Source: Methanoregula boonei 6A8
GTDB lineage: Archaea > Halobacteriota > Methanomicrobia > Methanomicrobiales > Methanospirillaceae
Direction: 5' to 3'
DNA length: 64,000 nucleotides
Assembly: GCF_000017625.1 (NCBI RefSeq)
Contig: NC_009712.1
Coordinates: 1,860,001-1,924,000 of the forward strand
A program made the translations under genes and the position numbers. This document shows positions 37,475 to 46,072 of the stretch, in pieces (the stretch's first letter is position 1; every line of letters starts with the position of its first letter). The notes beneath the pieces were generated by a model. That model searched no databases, was not told the DNA's origin, and saw only the letters and a program-made list of their open reading frames with translations.

Positions 37475-38428
37475 ATGATGATGACAGCACGGATACTGAT
37501 TGTGGAAGACGAACGGGTCGTGGCAGAAGACTTAAGCAGGACGCTTGTATCGCTTGGGTATGAGATCGCCGGCATAGCCGGGTCCGGTGAAGACGCCATT
37601 ACGTTTGCAGAGAGAGAAAAACCGGATCTCATTCTCATGGACATCATGCTTTCAGGAAAGATGGACGGGATTTCCGCAGCAGAAAGGATCCAGACAATCC
37701 GTACCACCCCGATCATCTACGTTACCGCATATGCCGATGATCTTCTCCTTGCCCGCGCAAAAAAAACCGGGCCGTTCGGGTACATTGTCAAACCTTTTAA
37801 TGAGCGGGAGATCCGCTCGAATATCGAGATCGCCCTGTACCGGCACCGGCTGGACCGGGAGATTGAGAAGCGCGATGCCATCCTGCTTGCGCTGGGTTCC
37901 GGGATCGAATGGTTCCTCAGGCAGTTCGCAGACCATCACCGGATTGTCCCGCACCATGACCCTGCACATTCGGGAGAACCGGGATACCGGCCAATCCTTG
38001 AGAGCCTGGGAAACGCCATGGACCTTGCAAGGATTGCCCTGTTTCGCTATAACGGGACAGACCGGTCCATGCTCACTCTGGCTGACGAATGGACATTCCA
38101 GGATTCTGCCGGCCTTGTTCATTCACCCCTTGTCAGGAAGATCGCCCCCTCATCTTTGGGGCTTGAGCCACACATGCACGATCTGGCACGCGGGGCCGCA
38201 GTCACCCTCGGGATTGGGGATTTTGCTCCGGAGATCCGGTCCACCTTTGCCGCATATCGCTTTTCATGCATGGCTGTCCTCGAAATTGAGGTCCGGGAAA
38301 TGCCGTACGGCCTGATCTTCTTTGTCGATGGAACCGACCGTTCTTGGCCGGCAGAGGAGATCGAGGCCATGCACATAGCAGCAAATATCCTGGGAAGTGC
38401 TATTGGCCTGTCAGAACTAGAGAGATGA
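37475..38428 (+). CDS. response regulator with C-terminal GAF-like domain
   Basis: This 317-residue protein has an N-terminal receiver (ILIVEDERVV, Asp56 in LILMDIMLSGKMDG, VTAYADD, YIVKPFNERE) and a C-terminal domain of about 170 residues resembling GAF (LGNAMDLARIALFRYNGTD, then VLEIEVREMPYGLIFFVDG, and a final helix). It is closely similar in its receiver to that of the 26.5-28.3 kb gene, suggesting duplication. Likely last gene of the operon with the eight-PAS kinase. Confidence 0.85.
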   Translation: MMMTARILIVEDERVVAEDLSRTLVSLGYEIAGIAGSGEDAITFAEREKPDLILMDIMLSGKMDGISAAERIQTIRTTPIIYVTAYADDLLLARAKKTGPFGYIVKPFNEREIRSNIEIALYRHRLDREIEKRDAILLALGSGIEWFLRQFADHHRIVPHHDPAHSGEPGYRPILESLGNAMDLARIALFRYNGTDRSMLTLADEWTFQDSAGLVHSPLVRKIAPSSLGLEPHMHDLARGAAVTLGIGDFAPEIRSTFAAYRFSCMAVLEIEVREMPYGLIFFVDGTDRSWPAEEIEAMHIAANILGSAIGLSELER

Positions 38429-38505
38429 GCATGACATGATGTGGGCTCTTTAAAAGAAAAAGGGCACATTCATTAGATACGCTGTATTAAAGAGAAATAA
38501 TATCT

Positions 38506-38904
38506 ATGGACAAGATCGCAGTAATCGACGACGATCCCTCAATTGTCGAGGTTTTCTCCCAGACCCTGACCTTTTTTGGATATGATACCTGTACCTTTAC
38601 GGACCCCGCAGTAGCGCTGGCGAGCCTGCCCTGTGAGGATCCGGCGCCCAGCCTGATTCTTCTTGACCTGATGATGTCCCCGATCACCGGACTCCAGTTC
38701 CTGGAAGAACAGAAAAAAAGTACTTCGATAAACGGGATCCCGGTCATTATTGTGTCGGCATGGGATCTCCCTCCAGAGGACCGCCAGAGGTTTGGCGGAG
38801 TGATCGCCGATGTCATCAGGAAGCCGGTCCATCCGCGGGACCTGGCGGGGTGTATCCAGACAGCACTTGACCGGGAAAAGACAGGATCTGCTGATCAGCA
38901 GTAA
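38506..38904 (+). CDS. CheY-like single receiver domain
   Basis: This 132-residue receiver has the acidic pair in AVIDDDPSIVE, phospho-acceptor Asp54 in LILLDLMMSPITG, VIIVSAWD (Ser in place of the usual Thr region) and VIRKPVHPRDL. No output domain is present, so it acts by protein-protein contact or as a phosphate sink. It is separated from the operon by 77 bp of A/T-rich DNA and may have its own promoter. Confidence 0.88.
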   Translation: MDKIAVIDDDPSIVEVFSQTLTFFGYDTCTFTDPAVALASLPCEDPAPSLILLDLMMSPITGLQFLEEQKKSTSINGIPVIIVSAWDLPPEDRQRFGGVIADVIRKPVHPRDLAGCIQTALDREKTGSADQQ

Positions 38905-39039
38905 GGACTGCCCGCCAGTCTTTGTCAAAATGAACGCTTACAGACAGAATGCGATCACACAGGAAACCGGGCTCGTTTAATGAAAACACAGCGATAGACC
39001 TATCGCAGCAACAGAATAAACACTAAAAAACGTTGTAAA

Positions 39040-39112
39040 CGCCCAGGTCGGAATTCGAATCCGAGTCGATTGCGTGACAGGCAATCATGATAGGCCGCTA
39101 CACTACCTGGGC
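39040..39112 (-). tRNA. tRNA-Asp (GTC)
   Basis: A 73-nt minus-strand cloverleaf: acceptor GCCCAGG/CCTGGGC, anticodon stem ATTGC/GCAAT around loop CTGTCAC (anticodon GTC), T arm TCGGA-TTCGAAT-TCCGA, discriminator G as in tRNA-Asp. It lies 16 bp downstream of tRNA-Tyr on the same strand and is probably cotranscribed with it. Confidence 0.95.
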
Positions 39113-39128
39113 TCTTTGGTACAGTTTA

Positions 39129-39234
39129 TCCCGCCTCCCGGATTCGGACCGGGGACATCGCGGTAGCCGCGCAGTTGCCGATACCGGCAAACCATACTAC
39201 AGCCGCGCACTCTACCAGGCTGAGTTAAGGCGGG
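39129..39234 (-). tRNA. tRNA-Tyr (GTA) with a 32-nt intron
   Basis: Exon 1 is 39197-39234 (38 nt, ending CTGTAG) and exon 2 is 39129-39164 (36 nt, starting ACCGCG) on the minus strand. The spliced form has acceptor CCCGCCT/AGGCGGG, anticodon stem CGCGG/CCGCG and anticodon GTA, with a C1-G72 pair typical of archaeal tRNA-Tyr. Intron 39165-39196 is at 37/38 and contains a TTGCCG/CGGCAA hairpin. Confidence 0.93.
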
Positions 39235-39385
39235 GCACTGCCTAATAATGTAGGGACAGTTTCCTATTAAACATATCGTAGGAGCAGAGAGTTTTTCAGG
39301 GAGAAAGAACCGGCATAAAAGATCGTGGTGCAGGGTTTCTTTAAATAATCCGGGCCCGTATGAATTACCATGGCTCGCAAGGATT

Positions 39386-40903
39386 TTGCGGGGGATCGTC
39401 TTCTTCACCGATAGCCGTGCGAAGAATGACGTGACCGTTTTTGATACGACACTCCGCGACGGGGAACAAACCCCGGGGATTGCCTTCACATTCGAACAGA
39501 AGATCGATATTGCCCGTCAGCTTTCTGACATCGGCGTGCATACCATCGAGGCAGGGTTCCCTGCATCATCTGCGCCTGAGAAAGAGACCGTCGCCGCGAT
39601 CAAACGACTGGGTTTGTCGGCCAACATCTGCGGGCTCGCCCGATCGGTGAAAGCCGACGTGGACGCCTGCATAGACTGCGATGTCGACATGATTCATGTC
39701 TTTATCCCGACCTCGGACATCCAGCGGGAGAACACGATCAACAAGACACGCGAGCAGGTGCTCGGGATCACCGGCGATATCGTCCGCTATGTCCGCGACC
39801 ACGTGGACAAATGCATGTTTTCGCCGATGGATGCAACCCGGACGGACGCGGACTACCTTGTTGAGGTCTGCCGGACCGCAGCAGCAGCTGGCGCCACGAT
39901 CATCAACATCCCGGACACCGTTGGGGTCATCTCTCCCTCGGGCATGAAGACCCTGATGGGCCGGCTCGCCCGCGAGGTCGGCTGCCCGCTCGATGTCCAC
40001 TGCCACAACGACTTCGGGCTAGCGGTGGCAAACACGATCGCTGCGGTGGAAGCCGGCGCCTCAGAGGTGCAGGTGACGGTCAACGGCCTCGGGGAACGGG
40101 CCGGCAATGCCGACCTTGCCCAGACCGTGATGATCATGGAGTCCATCTATGGAATCCGAACCGGGATCACAAAGGAGCGCCTGGTCGAGACATCGCGCCT
40201 GATCTCCCGGTTCTCGGGTATCGGGATCCCTCCCACCCAGCCGGTAGTCGGGGAGAACGTCTTCTCTCACGAGAGCGGCATCCACACGCAGGGCGTCTTA
40301 AAGTGCTCCGAGACCTTCGAACCCGGCATCATGACCCCCGAGATGGTCGGCCACCGCCGCCGGCTGACTCTGGGCAAGCACGTAGGTCGCCATGCCGTGC
40401 GCCAGATGCTTATCGATGTCCATATCGAGCCCGGTGATGCTGAGCTGGATACCATTGTCGAGAGGGTCAAGGCGATCGCAAGCCGGGGGAAACGGGTGAC
40501 CGACGCCGATCTCTACGAGATCGCAGAAAGTGTTATGGGTATTGCTGTCGGCAAAAAAGTGCTCCGGCTGGAAGACATTGCCATCATGACCGGCAACCAC
40601 GTGATCCCAACCGCGAGCGTGCGGGCGCAGGTAAACGGTACCGAGCATGTCTTCTCCAGTGTGGGAAACGGCCCGGTGGACGCGGCGCTCAAGGCGATTG
40701 TCGGGATCATTCCGGCCCGGATCCAGCTTACCGAGTTCAATATCGAAGCTATCAGCGGAGGCTCGGACGCGATGTGCCACGTGACGATTGCTGTCGAAGA
40801 CGAGCACGGGCGTATCTACGATGCAAGCGGGAGCGGGGACGATATCGTTCTTGCCTCGGTCGATGCTCTCGTAAACGCGATCAACCTGACAAGCAGGGAG
40901 TAA
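39386..40903 (+). CDS. 2-isopropylmalate synthase family enzyme (LeuA-like)
   Basis: This 505-residue enzyme condenses acetyl-CoA with a 2-oxoacid. The TIM barrel shows FDTTLRDGEQTPG, the metal ligands in DVHCHNDFG and NGLGERAGN, and a C-terminal LeuA regulatory domain with ISGGSDAMCHVTI. The region IEAGFPASS...ICGLARSVKADVDA is closer to archaeal LeuA than to citramalate synthase, but CimA or the homocitrate synthase AksA (coenzyme B pathway) cannot be excluded by eye. The start at 39386 gives a short extra N-terminus; GTG 39431 is an alternative that begins right at the barrel. Confidence 0.85.
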   Translation: MRGIVFFTDSRAKNDVTVFDTTLRDGEQTPGIAFTFEQKIDIARQLSDIGVHTIEAGFPASSAPEKETVAAIKRLGLSANICGLARSVKADVDACIDCDVDMIHVFIPTSDIQRENTINKTREQVLGITGDIVRYVRDHVDKCMFSPMDATRTDADYLVEVCRTAAAAGATIINIPDTVGVISPSGMKTLMGRLAREVGCPLDVHCHNDFGLAVANTIAAVEAGASEVQVTVNGLGERAGNADLAQTVMIMESIYGIRTGITKERLVETSRLISRFSGIGIPPTQPVVGENVFSHESGIHTQGVLKCSETFEPGIMTPEMVGHRRRLTLGKHVGRHAVRQMLIDVHIEPGDAELDTIVERVKAIASRGKRVTDADLYEIAESVMGIAVGKKVLRLEDIAIMTGNHVIPTASVRAQVNGTEHVFSSVGNGPVDAALKAIVGIIPARIQLTEFNIEAISGGSDAMCHVTIAVEDEHGRIYDASGSGDDIVLASVDALVNAINLTSRE

Positions 40904-41040
40904 ACCCCGGTGGTACCTTTTTTAGTAGCACGAAAAGACCACACGGGGGCCCCGGGCAGAGATTGACGGAGACCTAAAAGAGCGTTCTTACAATTCCCAT
41001 CCGGGATTTCAATAAAGCAAAAAGAGAAGAAAAAATCGAA

Positions 41041-41376
41041 TTATTTTGTTTCTGGTTTTTCCTCTTTTGAGAGTTCCTTTTTTTTCACGCCGTTTTCTTC
41101 CTCTTCTTCATCCCCTTCTTCGTCTTCTTCTTCGTCTTCTTCTTCGTCTTCTTCTTCGTCTTCTTCTTCCTCATCCGCTTCAGTCTGACCCTTCTCTGCA
41201 ACCAGGGTATAAATCAGTGCGGTGATGATCGCTGCCAGTGCTGCGTTAAGAGAGAACGCTTCTATTCCGATGGCACTGGTAAACCCACCATTAAATACAA
41301 ACGCGGTAATCGGGAAGTATACTGCCATAAGGACAAAAAACATCCCAAGTATGAGGCCTGCATCACGTTTTTTCAT
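41041..41376 (-). CDS. small membrane protein with acidic EEED-repeat tail
   Basis: About 111 residues: two membrane helices (residues 5-30 and 40-65) and a long, nearly pure acidic C-terminus, ending with a Lys/Glu-rich stretch. ATG 41376 (MKKRDAGLILGMFF) is preferred over a start 30 codons upstream because the extra residues are not membrane- or domain-like. No family is recognised. The tail could bind cations or basic proteins, by analogy only. Confidence 0.6.
   Translation of the reverse strand: MKKRDAGLILGMFFVLMAVYFPITAFVFNGGFTSAIGIEAFSLNAALAAIITALIYTLVAEKGQTEADEEEEDEEEDEEEDEEEDEEGDEEEEENGVKKKELSKEEKPETK
41121..41168 (-). repeat. four perfect 12-bp tandem repeats
   Basis: The unit CGTCTTCTTCTT on the plus strand occurs four times in perfect tandem and encodes EEED repeats in the small membrane protein. 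Such repeats can change copy number by slippage in multiples that keep the frame. Confidence 0.9.
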
Positions 41377-41566
41377 TCTTGTGTATTTGACATTGTAAAA
41401 AATATACCTGTTGAGAGAACGCGGTTGATGTGGCATTATCTTACAAAAATGTGCTTTGCCCACCACTAACGCAGCAAAGATGCAAAAAGACCTTCACTAC
41501 AGATCCCACAAAAGAGAATGTATCATTTTTGGGCAGCACGTAACCACCCGGTGAAAGGTAAAATTT

Positions 41567-41577
41567 AAAAAAAAAAA
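41567..41577 (-). terminator. oligo-T terminator at the end of the superoperon
   Basis: Eleven A on the plus strand give U11 in the transcript, starting right after the prefoldin stop codon. This matches the oligo-T termination signal of archaeal RNA polymerase. Confidence 0.65.
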
Positions 41578-41578
41578 C

Positions 41579-41941
41579 TTATGCCGCGTTCGGGGCGCCC
41601 TTCCCCTCAAGTGCGGCCTTGATCTGGGACTGAAGCTGCTCGAACTTGCCCTGCAGGAGGGTCTCCTGCTTTTCCAGGGACTTGATCCGGAGTTCGAGCG
41701 TTTCTACCTTCTCGGTCAGCTTCCCGTCAATGTAGTCTTTCTTCTTCTGCACCATGACCGTCCCGATACTCAGGTACATGGGCGTGTCATCGGCAGCGTC
41801 CTTTACCTCTTCTGCGGCGCGCTTGGCCTCGCGTACCGCCATCTCGTACTGGGCTTTTTGAGAGAGAACGGTCTGGAGCTGCTGCTGGACCTGCTGGAGC
41901 ATCGCAAACTGGTTCTGGACCTTGGGGGATATGTTCTGCAT
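41579..41941 (-). CDS. pfdB: prefoldin subunit beta
   Basis: This 120-residue protein has the prefoldin beta layout: an N-terminal coiled coil (NISPKVQNQFAMLQQVQQQL), a short beta hairpin region (MYLSIGTVMVQ) and a C-terminal coiled coil. The alpha2-beta4 hexamer hands unfolded proteins to the thermosome. ATG 41941 matches the family N-terminus. It is the last gene of the archaeal superoperon, where prefoldin beta usually lies. Confidence 0.94.
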   Translation of the reverse strand: MQNISPKVQNQFAMLQQVQQQLQTVLSQKAQYEMAVREAKRAAEEVKDAADDTPMYLSIGTVMVQKKKDYIDGKLTEKVETLELRIKSLEKQETLLQGKFEQLQSQIKAALEGKGAPNAA

Positions 41942-42036
41942 GATTGAATCTTCCGTATCTAGGTTCATCTGCCAGCAATAAAAATGATTCCGCAAAATTC
42001 TTTTTTTGGCGGAAGTGTTCCCGTGCCGGTCTTTTT

Positions 42037-42276
42037 TTATGCAATCTGCTGCATCTCTTCGGCAATGCTGACCAGGCGAAGGAACATATTGAGCGCCGCC
42101 CGGAGCGCTGCAAGATCCTGTGCCTCGATCCGGAGTACCAGCGTGTTGGCCTCCTCTACCCAGCAGGTCGCAACGGATCTCGGATTGACTTCATCTTTGA
42201 GCTCGGGAAGGAGCGAGCGGTAGATCCGATCCGCATGAACGGTAGTGAACCGGAACAGGGCATCGTGCGGCGGCAC
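42037..42276 (-). CDS. pcc1: KEOPS complex subunit Pcc1
   Basis: About 79 residues. Pcc1 is the small dimerising subunit of KEOPS, which makes t6A37 in tRNA. Segments LFRFTTVHADRIYRSLLPE and VLRIEAQDLAALRAALNMFLRLV match the family's beta-alpha-beta-beta-alpha fold. GTG 42276 is chosen because GAGGT lies 7 nt before it and gives the usual length; a longer frame begins at ATG 42345. It follows rpoP, as in other archaeal superoperons. Confidence 0.85.
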   Translation of the reverse strand: MPPHDALFRFTTVHADRIYRSLLPELKDEVNPRSVATCWVEEANTLVLRIEAQDLAALRAALNMFLRLVSIAEEMQQIA

Positions 42277-42350
42277 TTTGAATACCTCGGAAAGGTATAC
42301 GACAAACGGAATAAAAAAGGGAACGGCCGGTTCTCGTGCCGGCACTTCAT

Positions 42351-42485
42351 TTACCTGGCTTTGAGCTCTTTTATCGCTGCGCCGCGCTCTTTAAAGAGAA
42401 TACGGTGGCCGCAGTAGGGACACCGGACGTTAACGTCGATCTCCACTTTCTGTTTGCACCGGGCGCACTTGTAGGTACTTGCCAT
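42351..42485 (-). CDS. rpoP: DNA-directed RNA polymerase subunit P (Rpo12)
   Basis: A 44-residue zinc protein too short for most ORF lists. It reads [17 protein letters not shown] at the start and [13 protein letters not shown] in the middle, giving CXXC and CXXC zinc ligands and the RPB10/RPC10-like fold of subunit P. The Lys/Arg-rich end (AAIKELKAR) is typical. It lies 12 bp after L37Ae and 74 bp before the chosen pcc1 start, the standard order L37Ae-RpoP-Pcc1. Confidence 0.95.
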   Translation of the reverse strand: MASTYKCARCKQKVEIDVNVRCPYCGHRILFKERGAAIKELKAR

Positions 42486-42497
42486 TCTCGGTACCGC

Positions 42498-42797
42498 TTA
42501 CGGGGTCTTGCCTTCGACTGCACGAGTACGGTCGATCGCACGGAGGGCAACACGGAGGGTCGGGGTCTCGGGCTGGTATGCGCCGCCGGCGAACTTATAC
42601 CCGCACTTCCGGCACAGCCAGATACCGGTGCCCTTGCGCTCCACAGACTGGGTGTCGCACTTGGGGCAACGGTGGGATGCACGCGAGATCTTCTCCATCT
42701 CTGCAACACGCTTGCGCACGAAGCGTCCGTACCTGCAGCCGAAACGACCGGCACTGCCGGTTACTTTTCCTTTTGCTGAATGTTCAGAGCCTGCCAT
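42498..42797 (-). CDS. rpl37ae: 50S ribosomal protein L37Ae
   Basis: This 99-residue protein has a basic N-terminus with GSAGRFGCRYGRFVRKRV and a C2C2 zinc finger (RCPKC and LCRKC). The length and motifs match L37Ae. It sits 43 bp after SBDS, at the place where the exosome genes rrp4, rrp41 and rrp42 would usually precede it. ATG 42797 is the natural start. Confidence 0.95.
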   Translation of the reverse strand: MAGSEHSAKGKVTGSAGRFGCRYGRFVRKRVAEMEKISRASHRCPKCDTQSVERKGTGIWLCRKCGYKFAGGAYQPETPTLRVALRAIDRTRAVEGKTP

Positions 42798-42840
42798 GAT
42801 AACTGTCCACCAAACTGTCTTGCTATATTTGTCGTCGCAA

Positions 42841-43545
42841 TTAATATACTTGATTGAGGATCTTTACCTGTCCTTCGCCTTTGGAAAGCTTGTTTATCAG
42901 GTCGTAGAACTCGCCCTGGATGCCGGCCGGAATACGTACAACGCAGACCCAGGAACCGTCCTTCTGCCACTCGTCCTTCTCCATGGTGCATGCAGCCGCT
43001 ATATCCCCGTATGCGCGGGCAGCAAAATCGGGAGGGATCTTCACTGCGAGCCGGAGTTCCTCAAACCGGATAGGGAGGAGCGGGCGCAGCGCCTTAACAG
43101 TCTCCTTGACCTGTTCATCCACGTGCTTGAAAGGATCGATATTGACCCGTGCCTCTTCCATGGCCATCGCGATCCGCTGCGGCGGGTGGGGGTGGCCGGT
43201 CTGGGGGTTGACCGCGTTTCGTGCAATAAACGTGATTACCTGCCGGCGCTTCTCCTCGGTCATCTCCCGGCGCTGGTCTGAGGTCAGGTGGATTTCGCCT
43301 TTCTCGATAATCTTCTTTGCCACAGTTGCAAAATCCGAGGTGTGGAATACCTTTTCCAGCGACTCCTCGGATGCCCGGGTGGCTTTCGAGGAATTCCCGA
43401 ACACGTTTAAGGCTGCGACAGCATCTTCGATATTGATGTCCTCACCTTGTTTTATCCGTGCTGCAAGATGGGGCTCGACTAATATCTCGAAGCGTTCCCC
43501 GTAACTTTCCAGACGGGCAACCACCGCGTTCTCAAGGGGAATCAT
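42841..43545 (-). CDS. ribosome maturation protein SBDS
   Basis: This 234-residue three-domain protein is the archaeal homologue of Shwachman-Bodian-Diamond syndrome protein (Sdo1), which acts in late 60S-type subunit maturation. The N-terminal FYSH domain (FEILVEPHLAARI, EDAVAALNVFGNSSK), the middle helical domain (TSDQRREMTEEKRRQVITFIARNAVNP begins it) and the C-terminal ferredoxin-like domain are all seen. It follows psmA by 6 bp. Confidence 0.95.
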   Translation of the reverse strand: MIPLENAVVARLESYGERFEILVEPHLAARIKQGEDINIEDAVAALNVFGNSSKATRASEESLEKVFHTSDFATVAKKIIEKGEIHLTSDQRREMTEEKRRQVITFIARNAVNPQTGHPHPPQRIAMAMEEARVNIDPFKHVDEQVKETVKALRPLLPIRFEELRLAVKIPPDFAARAYGDIAAACTMEKDEWQKDGSWVCVVRIPAGIQGEFYDLINKLSKGEGQVKILNQVY

Positions 43546-43551
43546 ACCGGA

Positions 43552-44274
43552 TCACTGCTTGAACTGTCCGACGTACGATGCGACTTCTTCCTTGGTCATC
43601 TTCTTAAACTGCGCGGTGCTGCTCTCAACTATGCCCATCTCCACGGTGTCGACATCAAATTTGCCCTCTGTTGCGGAGTGCAGGGCTTTGAGGCCAAGAA
43701 GGATCGCATCCTTGAGGGCGAGATCTGCAGTGTATTCCTCTTCAAAAACCTTCATCGCGGCCGGCCGGCCGATACCAATACCGGTTGCCTTGTACTCAAG
43801 CAGCGTGCCTGAAGGATCGGTCTCGAAAAGCCGGCTTTCGCCATCGCTTACCCCGGCGATAAGGAGGGCAGTGCCGTACGGGCGGATACCGCCGTACTGG
43901 GTAAGGGTCTGCATATGGTCGCAGAGCTTCTTTGCCAGTGCCTCAACTTCGATGCGCTCATCATAGGAGACACGGTTGATCTGGCACTCGATCCGAGCCC
44001 GGTCCACGAGGGCCCGTGCATCCCCGACAAGGCCTGATGAGGCCACCCCGATATGCTCATCGATCTTGAAGATCTTCTCGATCGATGAGGACTCGAGCAG
44101 CTTGGAGCTGACCCGCTTGTCAACAATCAGCACAACCCCGTCATGTGCCTTAATTCCGACTGCGGTTGTCCCGCGCTTTACCGCTTCCCGGGCATACTCT
44201 ACCTGGTACAGCCTGCCATCAGGCGAAAAAACAGTTATCGCCCGGTCATAGCCCATCTGGTATTGTGGTTGCAT
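43552..44274 (-). CDS. psmA: proteasome subunit alpha
   Basis: This 240-residue alpha subunit forms the outer rings and gate of the 20S proteasome. The hallmark [20 protein letters not shown] is at residues 9-28. It has no N-terminal catalytic Thr, as expected for alpha. The start at 44274 overlaps the Pop5 gene by 29 bp; this matches other archaeal PsmA N-termini. The C-terminal part ([12 protein letters not shown]) is short. Confidence 0.96.
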   Translation of the reverse strand: MQPQYQMGYDRAITVFSPDGRLYQVEYAREAVKRGTTAVGIKAHDGVVLIVDKRVSSKLLESSSIEKIFKIDEHIGVASSGLVGDARALVDRARIECQINRVSYDERIEVEALAKKLCDHMQTLTQYGGIRPYGTALLIAGVSDGESRLFETDPSGTLLEYKATGIGIGRPAAMKVFEEEYTADLALKDAILLGLKALHSATEGKFDVDTVEMGIVESSTAQFKKMTKEEVASYVGQFKQ

Positions 44275-44809
44275 GTATAATCTCCAGATCCTCAGTTGTT
44301 AAGAACAATCGGCGTGCATTTTTAAATCCCTTTTCTAATGCATCAACCTTGCGACCGTCCCATACGATTATGTCAACCGGTTCGGAACCGAACCGGTACA
44401 GGGAAGGTTCGCTTGTCCCTTCTGCTGAAGGTAAAACCACATCTTTTGGGCGGTCCCCGGGATCTTTCCGGGATGCGATTTCCGCGATCCGCTCCCGCAG
44501 GCTCTCGATGGTGCCCGAGACGGCAAGAACGCGGAGGGTGAGCAAGGTGTCCCGGCAACCGGAGAGCGTGGAAAGGGCAATCGCAAATTCCCGCTCGGCA
44601 CCCCGGCGGCAACGCAGGATAACGCAGCCCTTCTCCACCGAAAGCACGGAGGGCTGCATTGCTGCCGCGGCCATGTCGCCAAACAGCGAGACTACTGCCT
44701 CGTACACCGCGTAATACAGGTCTTTTGGATCGGGAGATATACCGGCCGGATCGATCCGGGCAAGCACGTACCGTTTCTTTTCCCGGAGCGTAGGGGGGCG
44801 AATGCTCAT
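44246..44809 (-). CDS. rnp2: ribonuclease P protein component 2 (Pop5) with C-terminal extension
   Basis: This 187-residue RNase P protein partners Rpp30 in activating the catalytic RNA. The Pop5 core is residues 1-105 ([51 protein letters not shown]). About 80 further residues, ending [18 protein letters not shown], exceed the typical length and are not part of the known core. It lies between rnp3 and psmA, the normal superoperon position. Confidence 0.88.
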   Translation of the reverse strand: MSIRPPTLREKKRYVLARIDPAGISPDPKDLYYAVYEAVVSLFGDMAAAAMQPSVLSVEKGCVILRCRRGAEREFAIALSTLSGCRDTLLTLRVLAVSGTIESLRERIAEIASRKDPGDRPKDVVLPSAEGTSEPSLYRFGSEPVDIIVWDGRKVDALEKGFKNARRLFLTTEDLEIIHATTIPDGL

Positions 44810-45451
44810 CTAGATCACCCTGACGGCTGCCCCGCCCCTCACCATAACCCGGGAAACCCCGGCAAGCGCTGCCTGAACATCGATTTCATCCATCCCAAAG
44901 AGCGAGCAGAGGCCGGCTGCATCCCGTACGGCCCGCAGGCCAAGGACCGAGCAGGCAAAAGACGAGATCGTAAGCGGGAATTCGAACCGCCGGTGCAGGA
45001 CCATGAGATCGAGGTACCGGTGGATTGCTTTCTGCCTCAGGTGTCCGCGCCCGAAGATAATGGGAGAGAGATCTATATCGAGGGCGGTGTTGTTGTCGGC
45101 AGCGATCTTTGCGGCTACATGATCGAATGCCTGCTTGTCGGCTGTCGCAATCCCCCGCAGGATATGGATACCGCTTGTCCCGGCAACGGCCCGGTTAAAG
45201 CCATTGTCTCCCATCTGGACGGAGATGATTCCCCCGGTGCCCCGGCTCTTTTTTGCCCGGCTCTGGACATCCTTTGCGGAAACGCCGACAAGTATCACGC
45301 CGGGGATAATATTGACACCGCAGATCGTGGCCGCTGTGGCATCTGCCGCAACGAGACTGTCATACCCGAGCGAGCGGGCTTCTAGCGCAAAACGGCGCAC
45401 TGATGAGTCACCGACAGGATACGGGAACACACAGGCATCGGTGATCTTCAT
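44810..45451 (-). CDS. rnp3: ribonuclease P protein component 3 (Rpp30)
   Basis: This 213-residue TIM-barrel-like protein has segments typical of archaeal Rpp30: DACVFPYPVGDSSVRRFALEA at the start, GVNIIPGVILVG and FDHVAAKIAADNNTALDIDL. It joins Pop5 as a heterotetramer on RNase P RNA to process tRNA 5' ends. It stops with TAG, 1 bp before the Pop5 ATG region, and follows L15e by 30 bp. Confidence 0.92.
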   Translation of the reverse strand: MKITDACVFPYPVGDSSVRRFALEARSLGYDSLVAADATAATICGVNIIPGVILVGVSAKDVQSRAKKSRGTGGIISVQMGDNGFNRAVAGTSGIHILRGIATADKQAFDHVAAKIAADNNTALDIDLSPIIFGRGHLRQKAIHRYLDLMVLHRRFEFPLTISSFACSVLGLRAVRDAAGLCSLFGMDEIDVQAALAGVSRVMVRGGAAVRVI

Positions 45452-45481
45452 GAGATACCCTTGCCGTAAAAAAAGATAAGA

Positions 45482-46072
45482 TTATTTGCCCTGGTTTGCG
45501 TGGGAGCGGATGCTCGGGCGGGTCTTTTCGGTGCCCCGGCCCCGTGTCCGCATGCCACGGCCCTTCCGGCCTGCCGAAGTCTTGCCGCGCTCTGCCCGGC
45601 CGCGGTGAGTCGGGTTTGCAAGCCATGCAAGGTTCTTGTCGCTCTGGATCGAGGGGTGGTGGCCGTCAACAAGTATAACCTCGTAATACTTCAGCTTACC
45701 ATCCTGGCCGACCCAGTAGGAGTTGAGCACTTCCATGTTCGGGTATCTGACGGATGCACGCTCCTCGGCAATCCGCTGGATGCTTTTGCCCGGAGTGGAA
45801 CTGTTCTTGCCCATGCGTGCGGACCGGCGGGCGCGGACATACCGTGAAGCACGGCGGCCGCCACGGCGCACATGCACGCGGACAACTGCAATACCCTGCT
45901 TGGCCTTGTACCCGAGCGCGCGGGCGCGGTCGATACGGGTCGGGCGGTCGATGCGGGTAACGCTGCCCTCGCGGCGCCACACCTGCATCCGGTCCCAGAG
46001 CAGTGCTTTTACATCAGACTTGTCAGGGCGGGCCCATGCCTCCCTGACATATGCGTACATCGATTTTACCAT
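45482..46072 (-). CDS. rpl15e: 50S ribosomal protein L15e
   Basis: This 196-residue, very basic protein matches archaeal L15e: [13 protein letters not shown] at the start, [21 protein letters not shown] and an Arg/Gly-rich tail ending [11 protein letters not shown] 46072 is preferred over an in-frame start 41 codons upstream because GAGGTG lies about 10 nt before it and the family begins with MVKSMY. It is the first gene of the superoperon. Confidence 0.95.
   Translation of the reverse strand: MVKSMYAYVREAWARPDKSDVKALLWDRMQVWRREGSVTRIDRPTRIDRARALGYKAKQGIAVVRVHVRRGGRRASRYVRARRSARMGKNSSTPGKSIQRIAEERASVRYPNMEVLNSYWVGQDGKLKYYEVILVDGHHPSIQSDKNLAWLANPTHRGRAERGKTSAGRKGRGMRTRGRGTEKTRPSIRSHANQGK

Noticed and set aside
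41121-41168. 12-bp tandem repeat as a regulatory or CRISPR-like array
   Set aside because: The repeats are continuous without spacers and in frame in a coding sequence, so they are a protein repeat.
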